From Pseudomonas trivialis (GTDB lineage: Bacteria; Pseudomonadota; Gammaproteobacteria; Pseudomonadales; Pseudomonadaceae): 64,000 bases of DNA. The translations under genes and the position numbers were made by a program. The notes beneath the pieces were generated by a model. It was given only the letters and a program-made list of their open reading frames with translations. It had not been told where the DNA came from and ran no database searches. Positions 1-9,800 of the stretch are shown here, one piece after another. The DNA lies in NCBI RefSeq assembly GCF_001439805.1, contig NZ_JYLK01000010.1, positions 124,001 through 188,000 on the forward strand, in the 5' to 3' direction. How positions within the stretch are numbered: the stretch's first letter is position 1; every line of letters begins with the position of its first letter.

Positions 1-354
1 CAGGTTGGGCAACTGGCTGCACGCCCAGCGGTAGTACTGGTTGAATTCGCGGCGCAGCACCTGATCGAAATTGGCGTTGATAAAACTCAGCAGCTGTTTT
101 TTCTTCGACAGGTAGGCCAGAAAAGACAGTGGGTTGGAGGGGTCGACCAGGCTGACCAGGTCCTTGAGGTAGTGCACCTGCAACCTGGCCTCGGGCACCA
201 TCATGCCCGCATGCCACTGGAACTCGCTGCTGCGCTCGAAGAAGGCCGAGCTGATGCCCGCATGGGGCCGGGCCAGTGCCGCCAGGCTCAGGTTGGCCGG
301 ACCGATGCCGATTCCCGCCATGTCTACCACTGCGGCTGCAGAGAGCACACTCAT
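1..354 (-). CDS. IucD/SidA/PvdA-family amino acid N-hydroxylase (N-terminal 118 residues, cut by window edge)
   Basis: This would be a flavin- and NADPH-dependent monooxygenase that hydroxylates the side-chain amine of lysine or ornithine, usually the first step of hydroxamate siderophore or N-hydroxylated metabolite synthesis in the cytoplasm. Only the N-terminus is in the window: an FAD-binding GIGIGPANLSL motif at residues 15-25, then WHAGMMVPEA and HYLKDLVSLVDPSNPLSF, which follow the order and spacing of E. coli IucD (WHPGMLVPD, FLKDLVSAVAPTNPYSF). The ATG at 354 has an AGGGA ribosome site 8 nt upstream. It lies 112 nt downstream of the DHA2 exporter on the same strand, so the two are probably co-transcribed. 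Substrate cannot be told from this fragment; the closer match to IucD than to PvdA is an impression that favours lysine. Confidence 0.82.
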   Translation of the reverse strand, partial: MSVLSAAAVVDMAGIGIGPANLSLAALARPHAGISSAFFERSSEFQWHAGMMVPEARLQVHYLKDLVSLVDPSNPLSFLAYLSKKKQLLSFINANFDQVLRREFNQYYRWACSQLPNL

Positions 355-466
355 GATCACTATCCCTAATTGATGATGGTTTCAGATGCAGCAACGCCTC
401 GCGATGATCACGAAGGCGCGCCGGGCGCTGGCTGTTACGGGTGGTGCTGTTACAGCGGGTGGCGCA

Positions 467-1840
467 TCAACTTTCCACGGCCTGCACAATCGGGGCCTTG
501 AGCATCAGGACACACAGCAGCATGGCCAGCAGCGACAAGCCGACCGCGACGCCGACCGCGACCTCAATGGCGTCGTCCAATGGCTGAACCGAGGTGAGCA
601 ACGCGCCGAAGATCGCCACGCCAAAGGCCGAGCCGCTTTGCCGGCTGGCGTTCAGGGTGCCGGCGGCGACGCCGGCCTTGGCGCGGTCGACCACGCTCAT
701 CAGTACGGCGGTGGCAGCCGGGGTGATGATTCCCGCGCCAAAACCCACCGCCGGGTAGCACAGCGCGATACGCCAGTACGGCGCGTCACCGGCCAGGGCG
801 AACAGGCCGATAAAGCCCAGGGTGTACAAGCCGAAACCCGCCACCAGCACGGCGCGTGGGCCGTAGGCACGGGTCAGGCGACCGCAGGTGAAACTGCCGA
901 GGGTGACCATGGCGGTCAGCGGCAGAAAGGCCAGCCCGGTTTCCAGCGGTGACCAGCCGCGATGAGTCTGGAAATACAGGCTCAGCAGGAAGAACAGCCC
1001 GTAGAACACCAGGGCCGAGGCCATCGACAGGAAGGTCGCGCCGGAAAAGGTCGGATTACGGAAATACTGCAGCGGCAGCATCGGGTCCTTGTGGCGGCTT
1101 TCGGTGACCAGGAACACACACCAGGCAATGCACGCGACGAACACGCCCGCATAGACCCATTCGGAACTCCAGCCCAGCCTGGCGCCCTCGATCAACACGG
1201 CCACCGACGAGCCCAGCGCGATAATCGCCGCGATTTGCCCGGTAACGTCCAGGTGTCGGTTGGGCGCCAGTGGCGCGGCGTGCGGGATGCGTGAGGTGAG
1301 CCATACGCCGATCAACGCAATCGGCACGTTGATCAGGAAAATGCTGCGCCAGCCGAACAGTTCGATCAGCACCCCGCCCACCAAAGGCCCGGCGGCCATG
1401 GCGATGCCGCCGCAGCCGGCCCACACGCCGATGGCACTGGCGCGCTGATGGGACTGCGGGTAGGCGCTGTTGATCAGCATCAACGAGCACGGCACCAGTA
1501 ACGCCGCGCCCAGCCCTTGCAGCACGCGGGCGCCGACCAGTTCCGGGAGGTCGGTGGCCAGGCCGCACAGCGCGGACGCCAGGGCAAACAGGCCAAGGCC
1601 CAGGGCATAGATTTTTTTTGCGCCGAAGCGGTCGCCGAGCAGGCCGCCGGTGAGCAGCAGGCTGGCGAATGTGAGGGTGTAGGCGTTGATCACCCATTGC
1701 AGCCCGGTGATGTCCGAACCAAAGGTGGTGGAGATGGATTCCAGCGCCACGTTGACGATCGAGGTGTCGAGGATGACGACCACGTAACTGAGGCTGGTGG
1801 CGATCAGTACCTGTCGTTGATAGCGCGTGCTGAGTTCCAT
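467..1840 (-). CDS. DHA2-type MFS exporter (14-helix drug/metabolite:H+ antiporter family)
   Basis: An inner-membrane proton-driven exporter of 457 residues. The N-terminus carries the DHA2 hallmark LDTSIVNVALESI, and GDRFGAKKIYALGL is the family's loop 2-3 motif A; many hydrophobic segments follow, compatible with 14 helices. The frame is open to 2005, but I place the start at 1840 (MELSTRYQRQ) because an AAGGA site lies 11 nt upstream and because a membrane-proximal start is usual for the family. It sits head to head with an ArsR-type regulator across 156 nt and is followed on the same strand by the IucD-like hydroxylase, so it may export the product of that enzyme or give self-resistance. 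The substrate is unknown. Confidence 0.88.
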   Translation of the reverse strand: MELSTRYQRQVLIATSLSYVVVILDTSIVNVALESISTTFGSDITGLQWVINAYTLTFASLLLTGGLLGDRFGAKKIYALGLGLFALASALCGLATDLPELVGARVLQGLGAALLVPCSLMLINSAYPQSHQRASAIGVWAGCGGIAMAAGPLVGGVLIELFGWRSIFLINVPIALIGVWLTSRIPHAAPLAPNRHLDVTGQIAAIIALGSSVAVLIEGARLGWSSEWVYAGVFVACIAWCVFLVTESRHKDPMLPLQYFRNPTFSGATFLSMASALVFYGLFFLLSLYFQTHRGWSPLETGLAFLPLTAMVTLGSFTCGRLTRAYGPRAVLVAGFGLYTLGFIGLFALAGDAPYWRIALCYPAVGFGAGIITPAATAVLMSVVDRAKAGVAAGTLNASRQSGSAFGVAIFGALLTSVQPLDDAIEVAVGVAVGLSLLAMLLCVLMLKAPIVQAVES

Positions 1841-1996
1841 GACTGCGTGTTTCCTTAACGACAAGATTGCGGCGTGACTCATTGCGGCGTGACTATAAGC
1901 AGCTTTGTCCGATAAACGCTTCGAGGCGTGTCGAAGTGTTAGTGTTTGTGTCATTCTCGCCCTGATATCACCTGGCACAGCGCGGAGTTCAAGGGA

Positions 1997-2725
1997 ATGA
2001 CCCAACCTAAAATTTCATCCATCGCCTACCTGATCGCCGAACCGGTACGCGCCGTGATCCTGATCACCCTCGCCGACGGCAGTGCGCTGTCGGCCAGTGC
2101 CCTGGCCGATGCGGCGGGCGTGACACCGCAGACCGCCAGCTCGCACCTGGCCAAATTGCTCGACGGCGGCCTGCTCACCGTTGAAATCAAGGGCCGCAAT
2201 CGCTTTTATCAGTTGGCCGGCCCCGACGTGTCCCATGTCCTCGAAAGCCTGGCCGCAGTGTCCCCGCAAACCAGTTCCTGGCGCAGCCTGCCCAACCGCG
2301 CGGCCCATGATCTGCGCTTCGCGCGCTGCTGCTACGACCATCTGGCGGGTCAGGTCGGTGTGGCCGTGACCCAGGGCATGCTGGAGCGCGGTTATATCCT
2401 GGAGCGCAACGAGCGCGAATACGTGCTGAGCCTGCGCGGCATCGAGTGGCTGCAATCGCTGAACCCGGAAAGCGGTGAACCGTGCTTTCAGGACCACGTG
2501 CAAGCGTGGCGCTGCCTGGACTGGACCGAGCGCGAGCACCATATCGCCGGCCCGCTCGGCAGCCATCTGCTGGACACCTTTACCCAGTTGGGCTGGCTGC
2601 GCCGGCAGGCGGGCAGCCGTGCCGTGTTTGTCACCGTGGCCGGCTGGCGTGCGTTCAAGACCCACCTGGGGATTGAGCACCTGCGCCATCTCGAAGCGCC
2701 GCTGCGCGTCTTGACCACGGCCTGA
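1997..2725 (+). CDS. ArsR/HTH_20-type winged-helix transcriptional regulator
   Basis: A 242-residue DNA-binding regulator. The N-terminal third holds the winged helix: ALADAAGVTPQTASSHLAKLLDGGLLTVEIKGRNRFYQL, with the recognition helix around TPQTASSHLAKL. The C-terminal 150 residues are a longer extension than in small ArsR metal sensors (about 100 residues), and I see no clustered cysteine metal site, so it more likely senses an organic ligand or other signal. The start at 1997 (MTQPKISS) is chosen over an upstream ATG because an AAGGGA site lies directly before it. It is divergent from the DHA2 exporter, the usual arrangement for a local repressor, and converges on the GST gene with only 3 nt between stops. 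Confidence 0.85.
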   Translation: MTQPKISSIAYLIAEPVRAVILITLADGSALSASALADAAGVTPQTASSHLAKLLDGGLLTVEIKGRNRFYQLAGPDVSHVLESLAAVSPQTSSWRSLPNRAAHDLRFARCCYDHLAGQVGVAVTQGMLERGYILERNEREYVLSLRGIEWLQSLNPESGEPCFQDHVQAWRCLDWTEREHHIAGPLGSHLLDTFTQLGWLRRQAGSRAVFVTVAGWRAFKTHLGIEHLRHLEAPLRVLTTA

Positions 2726-2728
2726 TCC

Positions 2729-3388
2729 TCAAGCGGGCTGAGGACTGAACAGCCCTTCAATGTCCACGATCCGCCGCTCCTGCGCCGCCCCGCTCTGCTG
2801 CCAGGCTGGCAGGGCGTTGATGCGCGCGTACCAGGCCGCCACATGGGGATACTCGAGGAACGGCGCCTGGGTGCGCGGAATATGGCTCAGCGGCGCCGCC
2901 AGGTCGATATCGGCCAGGGTCAGGGCGTCGCCGACCATGAACGTCCGGGTGCGCAGATGCTCATCCAGCACCGCCGTGTAACGATGGATCGCGTGCAGCG
3001 CCTCGGCCACCAGTGCGGGGTTTTCGGCATTGCCCTTGAGACGCTCCATAAACCGCTGCTCGATCAGCACCGTGGGCCCGCGACGAAAATGCTCGGCGGC
3101 CCAGAACATCCACTTGAGGGTTTCGTACTTCGCCTTGCCCTGGGGCAGCAGTGCAGAACCGGCCTGCTCGGCCAGATAGATCATGATGGCCGAGGCTTCG
3201 AACAGCACCACATCGCCGTCAACGAACGTCGGGATGGTGCCGTTGGGGTTGAGGGCCAGGTACTCCGGCGTGCGGTTCTGGCCGCTGAACAGGTCGAGGA
3301 AGACGAATTCAACGTCCAGCCCCAGGCAAGCAGCGGTGGTCAGCACCCGCCGGGTGTTGCTTGAGCCTCGGTCGCCATACACTTTCAT
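2729..3388 (-). CDS. Glutathione S-transferase family protein
   Basis: A 219-residue cytosolic GST. The N-terminal thioredoxin-like domain begins MKVYGDRGSSNTRRVL, where the SSNTRRV segment is the expected catalytic Ser/Cys region, and contains NPNGTIPTFVDGD followed by FEASAIMIYLAE, the cis-Pro and glutathione-binding SNAIL-like motif. The C-terminal helical domain includes FMVGDALTLADIDLAA, the conserved N-capping box. It is the last gene of a three-gene operon: its ATG overlaps the stop of the preceding FAD oxidoreductase as ATGA, indicating translational coupling. In this setting it may conjugate or isomerise a reactive intermediate rather than act in general detoxification; that is inference. 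Confidence 0.9.
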   Translation of the reverse strand: MKVYGDRGSSNTRRVLTTAACLGLDVEFVFLDLFSGQNRTPEYLALNPNGTIPTFVDGDVVLFEASAIMIYLAEQAGSALLPQGKAKYETLKWMFWAAEHFRRGPTVLIEQRFMERLKGNAENPALVAEALHAIHRYTAVLDEHLRTRTFMVGDALTLADIDLAAPLSHIPRTQAPFLEYPHVAAWYARINALPAWQQSGAAQERRIVDIEGLFSPQPA

Positions 3389-4854
3389 GCCACTGCCTCG
3401 TTTGTCTGTTCGTCGCTGAAGGCCGGGTGCTCGCTGAGCATCAGTGCCACCTCGGCAGCCTGGCGCACCGACTGGTACACCGAGTTGACCATCGGCGCCG
3501 CCAGGTAGGACGCCACGCCCAGCAGCCAGATGTTGTCCGGGCGGTCGGCACCCGGCAGGCTGACCTGCAATTGCGCAGAGACCGCCGGTGGCATGCAGGG
3601 GGTGCCGGCCGGCGCCTGTAATTCAAGGGCTTGGGGCGTGACATGGAACGGTTGTTTGTGAAAACCGCTGGCACACACCACGGCGTCGACCGCGTGGCTG
3701 TTGCCATGGTCGTCGTGGGCGATCCACCGGCCCTGCCACTCAAGCCGGGTGGGCACATGCGCGGCCAGTTGCAGGCGACCCTCGTCGATCCACTGCGACA
3801 GGGTGACGGCGGTTTGCAGGGGCACCGCGAACAGATAGCGCCCCACTGCTTCCCAGCAGTTTTGCAGCGCGGCCATGCGTACCGTCGCGGGCGCGGCGCG
3901 CAGTTTCAGGTCCGCCAGGTCCATGCAGTGCACCAGCAGGTTTTGCCAATCGGTCGCGCCACGGCTGGCCAGGGCGATTTCACCGCGCAGGCGTTGGGCC
4001 GGGTCGCGGCTGCGATCAATCTGCTCGCGCAGCGGACGCCCATTGATGGCCTTGGCCGCCTGGGCGAGCAGGCGCAGCAGATGCCAGTACAGCTTGGGAC
4101 TTTCCAGGTTTAGCCGGGCAAATCGCGCTTCATCCAGGGCAACCGCACTGCGCCGTGGCGTGGCCGTGCGCACGCCCGGCAAGCGCCCGGAGGGTGACGC
4201 CATCAACACCTGGTGCCCCGCGCCGCACAGCAGCAATGCGCTGTCGACAGCGGACAGGCGGCTGCCGAGCACCAGCACCCGTGACCGGGCATTCAAGTGC
4301 TGCAACCAGGCGCCGGTGGGATAAGGCGTGGTGAAAATGCCCGGCGCGCCCACATGTGCCGCGACCTGCGGCGGCACACAGGGCGCCGCGCTGCCGGTGC
4401 ACACCAGCACCGCAGCGGTGATGAGGTCGTCGCCATCGTCCAGCTGCAAGTGATAGCAACCGGGCCCAACCGGCTTGATACGCCGCACGGTTGCGCGCAC
4501 GACTCGATGTGCGATGCCCCGTGCTTCGGCGAGGTCGCGGTATTGTGTATAACGCTGCTTGAGGTAGCCCGACACCCAGGCCCTGGGCACAAAACCGTCC
4601 TCACTGGCGGCAATGCCCTGGGCGTGCAGGTAACGCTGGAAGTCCTGCGGGTCATCGTCGAGCACCGACATCGTCTGCACCGAGGTGTTGCACAACAGCC
4701 CCTCCTCGGCGGTGGTGAAGGCGATCGAATCGGCGAGCCCCTGGGGATCGATCAGGTCGATACGCCGCGCCGTACCCAGGCGCACCAGCGCAATAAAGGC
4801 CGCAACGCCGGTGACCGAGGCGCCGATGATGGCGACCGCACGACTGAAGCTCAC
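3385..4854 (-). CDS. FAD/NAD(P)-binding oxidoreductase (FAD-NAD(P)-binding pfam13454-like, N-hydroxylase-related)
   Basis: A 489-residue flavoprotein. The Rossmann FAD motif AVAIIGASVTGVAAF is at residues 5-19, and RVLVLGSRLSAVDSALLL near the middle is the second dinucleotide fold; VVCASGFHKQ late in the chain is an ATG-like motif of this class. The middle has the character of the large bacterial FAD-NAD(P) family that includes amino acid N-oxygenases, but no substrate can be assigned. The start is the GTG at 4854, because it precedes the Rossmann motif by only a few residues and overlaps the stop of the SnoaL-like gene as GTGA; upstream sequence in the frame (to 5034) overlaps that gene and is not protein-like. 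It is followed by the GST gene with an ATGA overlap. Confidence 0.8.
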   Translation of the reverse strand: MSFSRAVAIIGASVTGVAAFIALVRLGTARRIDLIDPQGLADSIAFTTAEEGLLCNTSVQTMSVLDDDPQDFQRYLHAQGIAASEDGFVPRAWVSGYLKQRYTQYRDLAEARGIAHRVVRATVRRIKPVGPGCYHLQLDDGDDLITAAVLVCTGSAAPCVPPQVAAHVGAPGIFTTPYPTGAWLQHLNARSRVLVLGSRLSAVDSALLLCGAGHQVLMASPSGRLPGVRTATPRRSAVALDEARFARLNLESPKLYWHLLRLLAQAAKAINGRPLREQIDRSRDPAQRLRGEIALASRGATDWQNLLVHCMDLADLKLRAAPATVRMAALQNCWEAVGRYLFAVPLQTAVTLSQWIDEGRLQLAAHVPTRLEWQGRWIAHDDHGNSHAVDAVVCASGFHKQPFHVTPQALELQAPAGTPCMPPAVSAQLQVSLPGADRPDNIWLLGVASYLAAPMVNSVYQSVRQAAEVALMLSEHPAFSDEQTNEAVA

Positions 4855-5267
4855 AACGCCCGCGCCAGCAAACGCACGCCGTACCAGCCCCAGTACACAC
4901 GGTGGTAGGTGATCAGGCCGTTTTCGATTTCCATCATTTCCATCAAATCGACCTGCTCGCCCTTGGGCGTCTTGCGCGGGTATTCCCAGGTCAGGTTGCG
5001 CCCGTTGATAAAAGCCTTGTCGCTGCGATACCACTCGGCGAGGTCGCTGGGGAACTTGCGTTTGCTGTCTTCCATGAAGCGCTGGATGGTGGCGCGGCCT
5101 TGCAGCACGCCGCTGCCGTGATCGGGGTAGATGGCCAGCACCAGCGGCGTTTCGAATACTGCGTTTTCGGCATAGAGCGCCGCGGTGGCGGCCAGATCGC
5201 CGGCACAGACGGTGGTGTGCCAGGATTCGTAGATATCCAGCAGGCCAGGGTCGATGGACGAGGTCAT
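4851..5267 (-). CDS. SnoaL-like / NTF2-fold protein
   Basis: A 138-residue protein of the NTF2-like alpha+beta barrel superfamily, which includes polyketide cyclases, dehydratases and small-molecule isomerases. Visible hallmarks are YESWHTTVCAGDLAATAALYAENAVFETP at the N-terminus, the helix-strand entry typical of SnoaL proteins, then GRATIQRFMED and a C-terminal MEMMEIENGLITYHRVYWGWYG strand pair. The ATG at 5267 has an AAGGA site 8 nt upstream; the longer open frame to 5417 lacks one. It is the first gene of an operon with the FAD oxidoreductase and the GST, joined by 4 nt overlaps. It may be an enzyme or merely a carrier fold; the active residues are not assigned. Confidence 0.82.
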   Translation of the reverse strand: MTSSIDPGLLDIYESWHTTVCAGDLAATAALYAENAVFETPLVLAIYPDHGSGVLQGRATIQRFMEDSKRKFPSDLAEWYRSDKAFINGRNLTWEYPRKTPKGEQVDLMEMMEIENGLITYHRVYWGWYGVRLLARAL

Positions 5268-5450
5268 GGCGGTTTCCTTGGGTGGCAGCGCTGGGCTGAG
5301 AGAGCCTGTGACTATAGGGAATGGCTGAGGGGGGATGCTTCGGGCTGGGTCGAAGTGTCTGACGGGGCGCTTGAGATCAAAAGCCAAAGCAAAGGCAGGT
5401 GCAACTCGCCGATCCACGTCTCTGTGGGAGCTGGCGTGCCTGTTTGCTTA

Positions 5451-5467
5451 TATCATTCCGAATGATA
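5451..5467. promoter_or_regulatory. Perfect 17 bp palindrome, candidate LysR-type operator of mexEF-oprN
   Basis: TATCATTCCGAATGATA reads identically on both strands and contains ATC-N9-GAT as well as T-N11-A, the classical nod-box signature of LysR-family regulators. It lies 84 nt upstream of the mexE start in the 284 nt gap between the SnoaL-like operon and mexE. In P. aeruginosa mexEF-oprN is activated by the LysR regulator MexT; no mexT gene is in this window, so a distant regulator would have to act here. It could also serve the divergent operon. Confidence 0.55.
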
Positions 5468-5551
5468 GTCACCTTCGCCTCATTCGATTCGTGACATACC
5501 CTCACCCCGCGCATGATCCGCCCATCTCAAATACATTGGCGGATGCACCTC

Positions 5552-6793
5552 ATGGAACAGTCACTCAAACACTTGCGCTTCCCCCTGGCGATATTGGCCG
5601 TGGTGGTGATGAGCGCCTGCGGCAAGACCCCCGATCAGGCCGCCGCCATGCCTCCGGCGAAAGTCAGCGTGGCCAAGGTGCTGGAACAACCGGTCAATGA
5701 GTGGGACGAATTCACCGGCCGTCTCGAAGCCCCGGAAACCGTGCAGATTCGTCCCCGGGTCTCTGGCCAGATTGATCAAGTCGCTTTTACCGAAGGCGCT
5801 TTGGTCAAGAAAGGCGACCTGCTGTTCCAGATCGACCCCCGCCCGTTCCAGGCGCAAGTGCGTCAGCTTGAAGCCCAGTTGCAACAGACGAAGGCCGCCG
5901 CCACCCGCAGCGATAACGAAGCCCAGCGCGGTGACCGTCTGCGCCAGAGCAACGCGATTTCCGCCGAACTGGCCGACTCGCGCACCACTGCCGCCCAGGA
6001 AGCCCGCGCCGCCGTTGCCGGGATCCAGGCGCAGTTGGACCTGGCCAAACTGAACCTGAGCTTTACCCGCGTGACCTCGCCGATCAGCGGGCGGGTCAGC
6101 CGCGCGCAGATCACCGCCGGCAACCTCGTGACGGCCGATACCACCGCACTGACCAGCGTGGTCTCCACCGACAAGGTGTACGCCTACTTCGACGCCGACG
6201 AGCGCGTGTACCTCAAGTACACCGAGCTGGCGCGCCAGGGCCGTCGTGGCGCGAGCACCCCGGTGTACCTGGGCCTGTCCAATGAAACCGGCAACCCGCA
6301 CCTGGGCCAGATGAACTTCGTCGACAACCAGGTCAACCCGGCCACCGGCACCATTCGCGGGCGTGCCGTGTTCGATAACAGCAAGGGCGAATACACCCCT
6401 GGCCTGTATGCCCGCCTCAAGCTGGTGGGCAGCGGCACCTATTCGGCCGTGCTGATCAATGACGAGGCCGTGGGCACCGACCTTGGCAAGAAGTTCGTGC
6501 TGGTGATGGAAGGCGACAAGCCGGCTTACCGCGCGGTGGAACTGGGGCCGAAGATCGAAGGCCTGCGCATCGTGCGCAACGGCCTGGGCAAGGACGACAC
6601 CATTGTGGTCAAGGGTCTGCAGCGCGTGCGCCCGGGTACACCGGTTTCCCCGGAGACCATCCCGATGGCCAGCCAGGAAACCCTCGCCGCCCTCGCCCAA
6701 CAACGACACGCGCTTGAAGCCAGCAACCTCGAACAGGTGGCGCCGGAAAAAACCGCGCCCAAGCTCGCCGCTGTCGCGACTCCACGCGGTTAA
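5552..6793 (+). CDS. mexE: RND efflux periplasmic adaptor (membrane fusion) lipoprotein MexE
   Basis: The periplasmic adaptor that links the inner-membrane pump MexF to the outer-membrane channel OprN. It is 413 residues and closely follows P. aeruginosa MexE as I recall it: EWDEFTGRLEAPE, RVSGQIDQVAF, GALVKKGDLLFQIDPRPF (lipoyl half-motif), a coiled-coil hairpin around residues 100-150, then SRAQITAGNLV and PATGTIRGRAVFDN. A lipoprotein signal ends at Cys23 (VVMSAC). I chose the ATG at 5552 because the lipobox spacing is right and a GCGGA site lies about 9 nt upstream; in-frame ATGs at 5513 and 5543 are less likely. It is the first gene of mexE-mexF-oprN. Family pumps export chloramphenicol, quinolones, trimethoprim and quorum-signal precursors; substrates here are inferred. 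Confidence 0.95.
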   Translation: MEQSLKHLRFPLAILAVVVMSACGKTPDQAAAMPPAKVSVAKVLEQPVNEWDEFTGRLEAPETVQIRPRVSGQIDQVAFTEGALVKKGDLLFQIDPRPFQAQVRQLEAQLQQTKAAATRSDNEAQRGDRLRQSNAISAELADSRTTAAQEARAAVAGIQAQLDLAKLNLSFTRVTSPISGRVSRAQITAGNLVTADTTALTSVVSTDKVYAYFDADERVYLKYTELARQGRRGASTPVYLGLSNETGNPHLGQMNFVDNQVNPATGTIRGRAVFDNSKGEYTPGLYARLKLVGSGTYSAVLINDEAVGTDLGKKFVLVMEGDKPAYRAVELGPKIEGLRIVRNGLGKDDTIVVKGLQRVRPGTPVSPETIPMASQETLAALAQQRHALEASNLEQVAPEKTAPKLAAVATPRG

Positions 6794-6808
6794 GGGATAC
6801 GACTCAAG

Positions 6809-9800
6809 ATGAATTTTTCCAAGTTCTTCATTTCGCGGCCGATCTTCGCAGCGGTACTGTCGCTGTTGATCCTGATCGCGGGTGCAATCTCGCTGTTTCA
6901 ATTACCGATCAGCGAGTACCCGGAAGTGGTGCCACCCACCGTGGTGGTACGCGCCAACTTCCCCGGCGCCAACCCCAAGGTCATCGGCGAAACCGTGGCC
7001 GCGCCGCTGGAGCAGGCAATCACCGGCGTCGAGAACATGCTGTACATGTCCTCGCAATCCACCGCTGACGGCAAGCTGACCCTGACCATCACCTTCGCCC
7101 TGGGCACCGACCTGGACAACGCGCAGGTGCAGGTGCAGAACCGCGTGACGCGCACTCAGCCCAAACTGCCCGAGGAAGTGACGCGCATCGGTATCACCGT
7201 GGACAAGGCCTCCCCGGACCTGACCATGGTGGTGCACGTTACCTCGCCGGATCAGCGCTACGACATGCTCTACCTGTCCAACTACGCGATCCTCAATATC
7301 AAGGACGAGCTGGCCCGCCTCGGCGGCGTCGGCGATGTGCAACTGTTCGGCATGGGCGACTACTCCCTGCGTGTCTGGCTGGACCCGAACAAGACCGCCT
7401 CGCGCAACCTGACCGCCACCGATGTGGTGACGGCGATTCGCGAACAGAACCGCCAGGTGGCGGCCGGTGCCCTGGGCGCGCAGCCTGCGCCCACCGACAC
7501 CAGCTTCCAGCTGTCGGTGAACACCCAGGGTCGCCTGGTGACGGAAGAAGAGTTCGAGAACATCGTGATCCGCGCCGGTGACAACGGCGAGATCACCCGT
7601 CTCAAGGACGTCGCACGGGTTGAACTGGGCTCCAGCCAATACGCCCTGCGCTCGCTGATCGACAACCAGCCGGCCGTGGCAATCCCGATCTTCCAGCGCC
7701 CTGGCTCCAACGCCATCGACATCTCCAACGAAGTGCGCGCCAAAATGGCGGAGCTGAAAAAGAGCTTCCCCGAAGGCATGGATTACCGCATCGCCTACGA
7801 CCCGACGGTGTTCGTGCGCGGCTCCATCGAGGCGGTGGTGCACACCCTGTTCGAAGCATTGATTCTGGTTGTGCTGGTGGTGATCCTGTTCCTGCAGACC
7901 TGGCGCGCGTCGATCATCCCGCTGGTGGCGGTGCCGGTGTCGTTGATCGGGACCTTTGCGGTGATGCACCTGTTCGGCTTTTCGCTCAATGCGCTGTCGC
8001 TGTTCGGCCTGGTGTTGGCCATTGGTATCGTGGTGGACGATGCCATCGTGGTGGTGGAGAACGTCGAGCGTAATATCGAACTGGGGCTGGAACCCTTTCC
8101 GGCCACTGAAAAGGCCATGAGCGAAGTGACCGGCCCGATCATCGCCACCGCGCTGGTGCTGTGTGCGGTGTTCATTCCGGCGGCGTTCATCAGCGGCCTG
8201 ACCGGGCAGTTCTACAAGCAGTTCGCCCTGACCATTGCGATTTCCACGGTGATTTCGGCGTTCAACTCGCTGACCCTGTCCCCTGCCCTGGCCGCCGTGT
8301 TGCTGCGCAGCCATGACGCGCCGAAGGACCGTTTCTCCAGGGTGCTCGACAAGCTGTTCGGCGGCTGGTTGTTCCGGCCGTTCAATCGCTTCTTCGAGAA
8401 AGCCAGCCACGGTTACGTCGGCACCGTACGCCGGGTGATTCGCGGCAGCGGTATCGCGTTGTTCCTGTACGCCGGGTTGATGGTGCTGACCTGGTTCGGC
8501 TTTGCCCACACCCCCACCGGTTTCGTGCCGGCCCAGGACAAGCAATACCTGGTGGCCTTCGCGCAATTGCCGGACGCCGCCAGCCTGGACCGCACTGAAG
8601 CGGTGATCAAGCGCATGTCCGACATCGCCTTGAAGCAGCCGGGCGTGGAAAGTGCCATCGCCTTCCCGGGCCTGTCGATCAACGGTTTTACCAACAGCCC
8701 GAACAACGGCATCGTGTTCGTGACCTTGAAGCCGTTCGATGAGCGCAAGGACGCGAGCCTGTCCGCCGGTGCGATTGCCGGTGCCTTGAACGGCCAGTAC
8801 AGCGGCATCCAGGAAGCCTACATGGCGATCTTCCCGCCGCCGCCGGTGCAGGGTCTGGGCACCATCGGGGGCTTCCGTCTGCAAGTCGAAGACCGTGGCA
8901 ACCTGGGCTACGACGAGCTGTACAAGGAAGTGCAGAACATCATTGCCAAGAGCCGTGGCGTGCCGGAGCTGTTTGGTCTGTTCACCAGCTACACGGTGAA
9001 CGTGCCCCAGGTCGATGCCGCCATCGACCGTGAAAAGGCCAAGACCCACGGCGTGGCGATCAGCGACATCTTCGACACCCTGCAGATCTACCTGGGCTCG
9101 TTGTACGCCAACGACTTCAACCGCTTTGGCCGCACCTACCAGGTCAACGTGCAGGCTGAACAACCGTTCCGCCAGGACGAAGACCAGATCGGCCAGTTGA
9201 AAGTGCGCAACAACAAGGGCGAGATGATCCCGCTGGCGACCTTCATCAAGGTCAGCGACACCTCGGGGCCCGACCGCGTGATGCACTACAACGGCTTTAT
9301 CACCGCAGAGATCAACGGCAACGCCGCACCGGGCTACAGCTCCGGCCAGGCTCAGGCGGCGATTGAAAAGCTGTTGAAGGATGAATTGCCCAATGGCATG
9401 ACCTACGAGTGGACCGACCTGACCTATCAGCAGATTCTTTCGGGCAACACCGCGCTGTTCGTGTTCCCGCTCTGCGTGTTGCTGGCGTTCCTGGTGCTGG
9501 CCGCCCAGTACGAAAGCTGGAGCCTGCCGCTGGCGGTGATCCTGATCGTGCCGATGACCCTGCTGTCGGCGATCACCGGGGTGATCATCTCGGGCAGCGA
9601 CAACAACATCTTTACCCAGATCGGTCTGATCGTACTGGTGGGCCTGGCGTGCAAGAACGCGATTCTGATCGTCGAGTTCGCCAAGGACAAACAGGCCGAG
9701 GGCCTTGACCCGCTGGCTGCGGTGCTCGAAGCCTGCCGCCTGCGTCTGCGGCCGATCCTGATGACCTCGTTCGCCTTCATCATGGGCGTGGTGCCACTGG

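Noticed and set aside
5268..5551. Exact MexT box before mexE
   Set aside because: I could not find the full ATCA-N5-GTCGAT pattern; only the perfect ATC-N9-GAT palindrome was kept.
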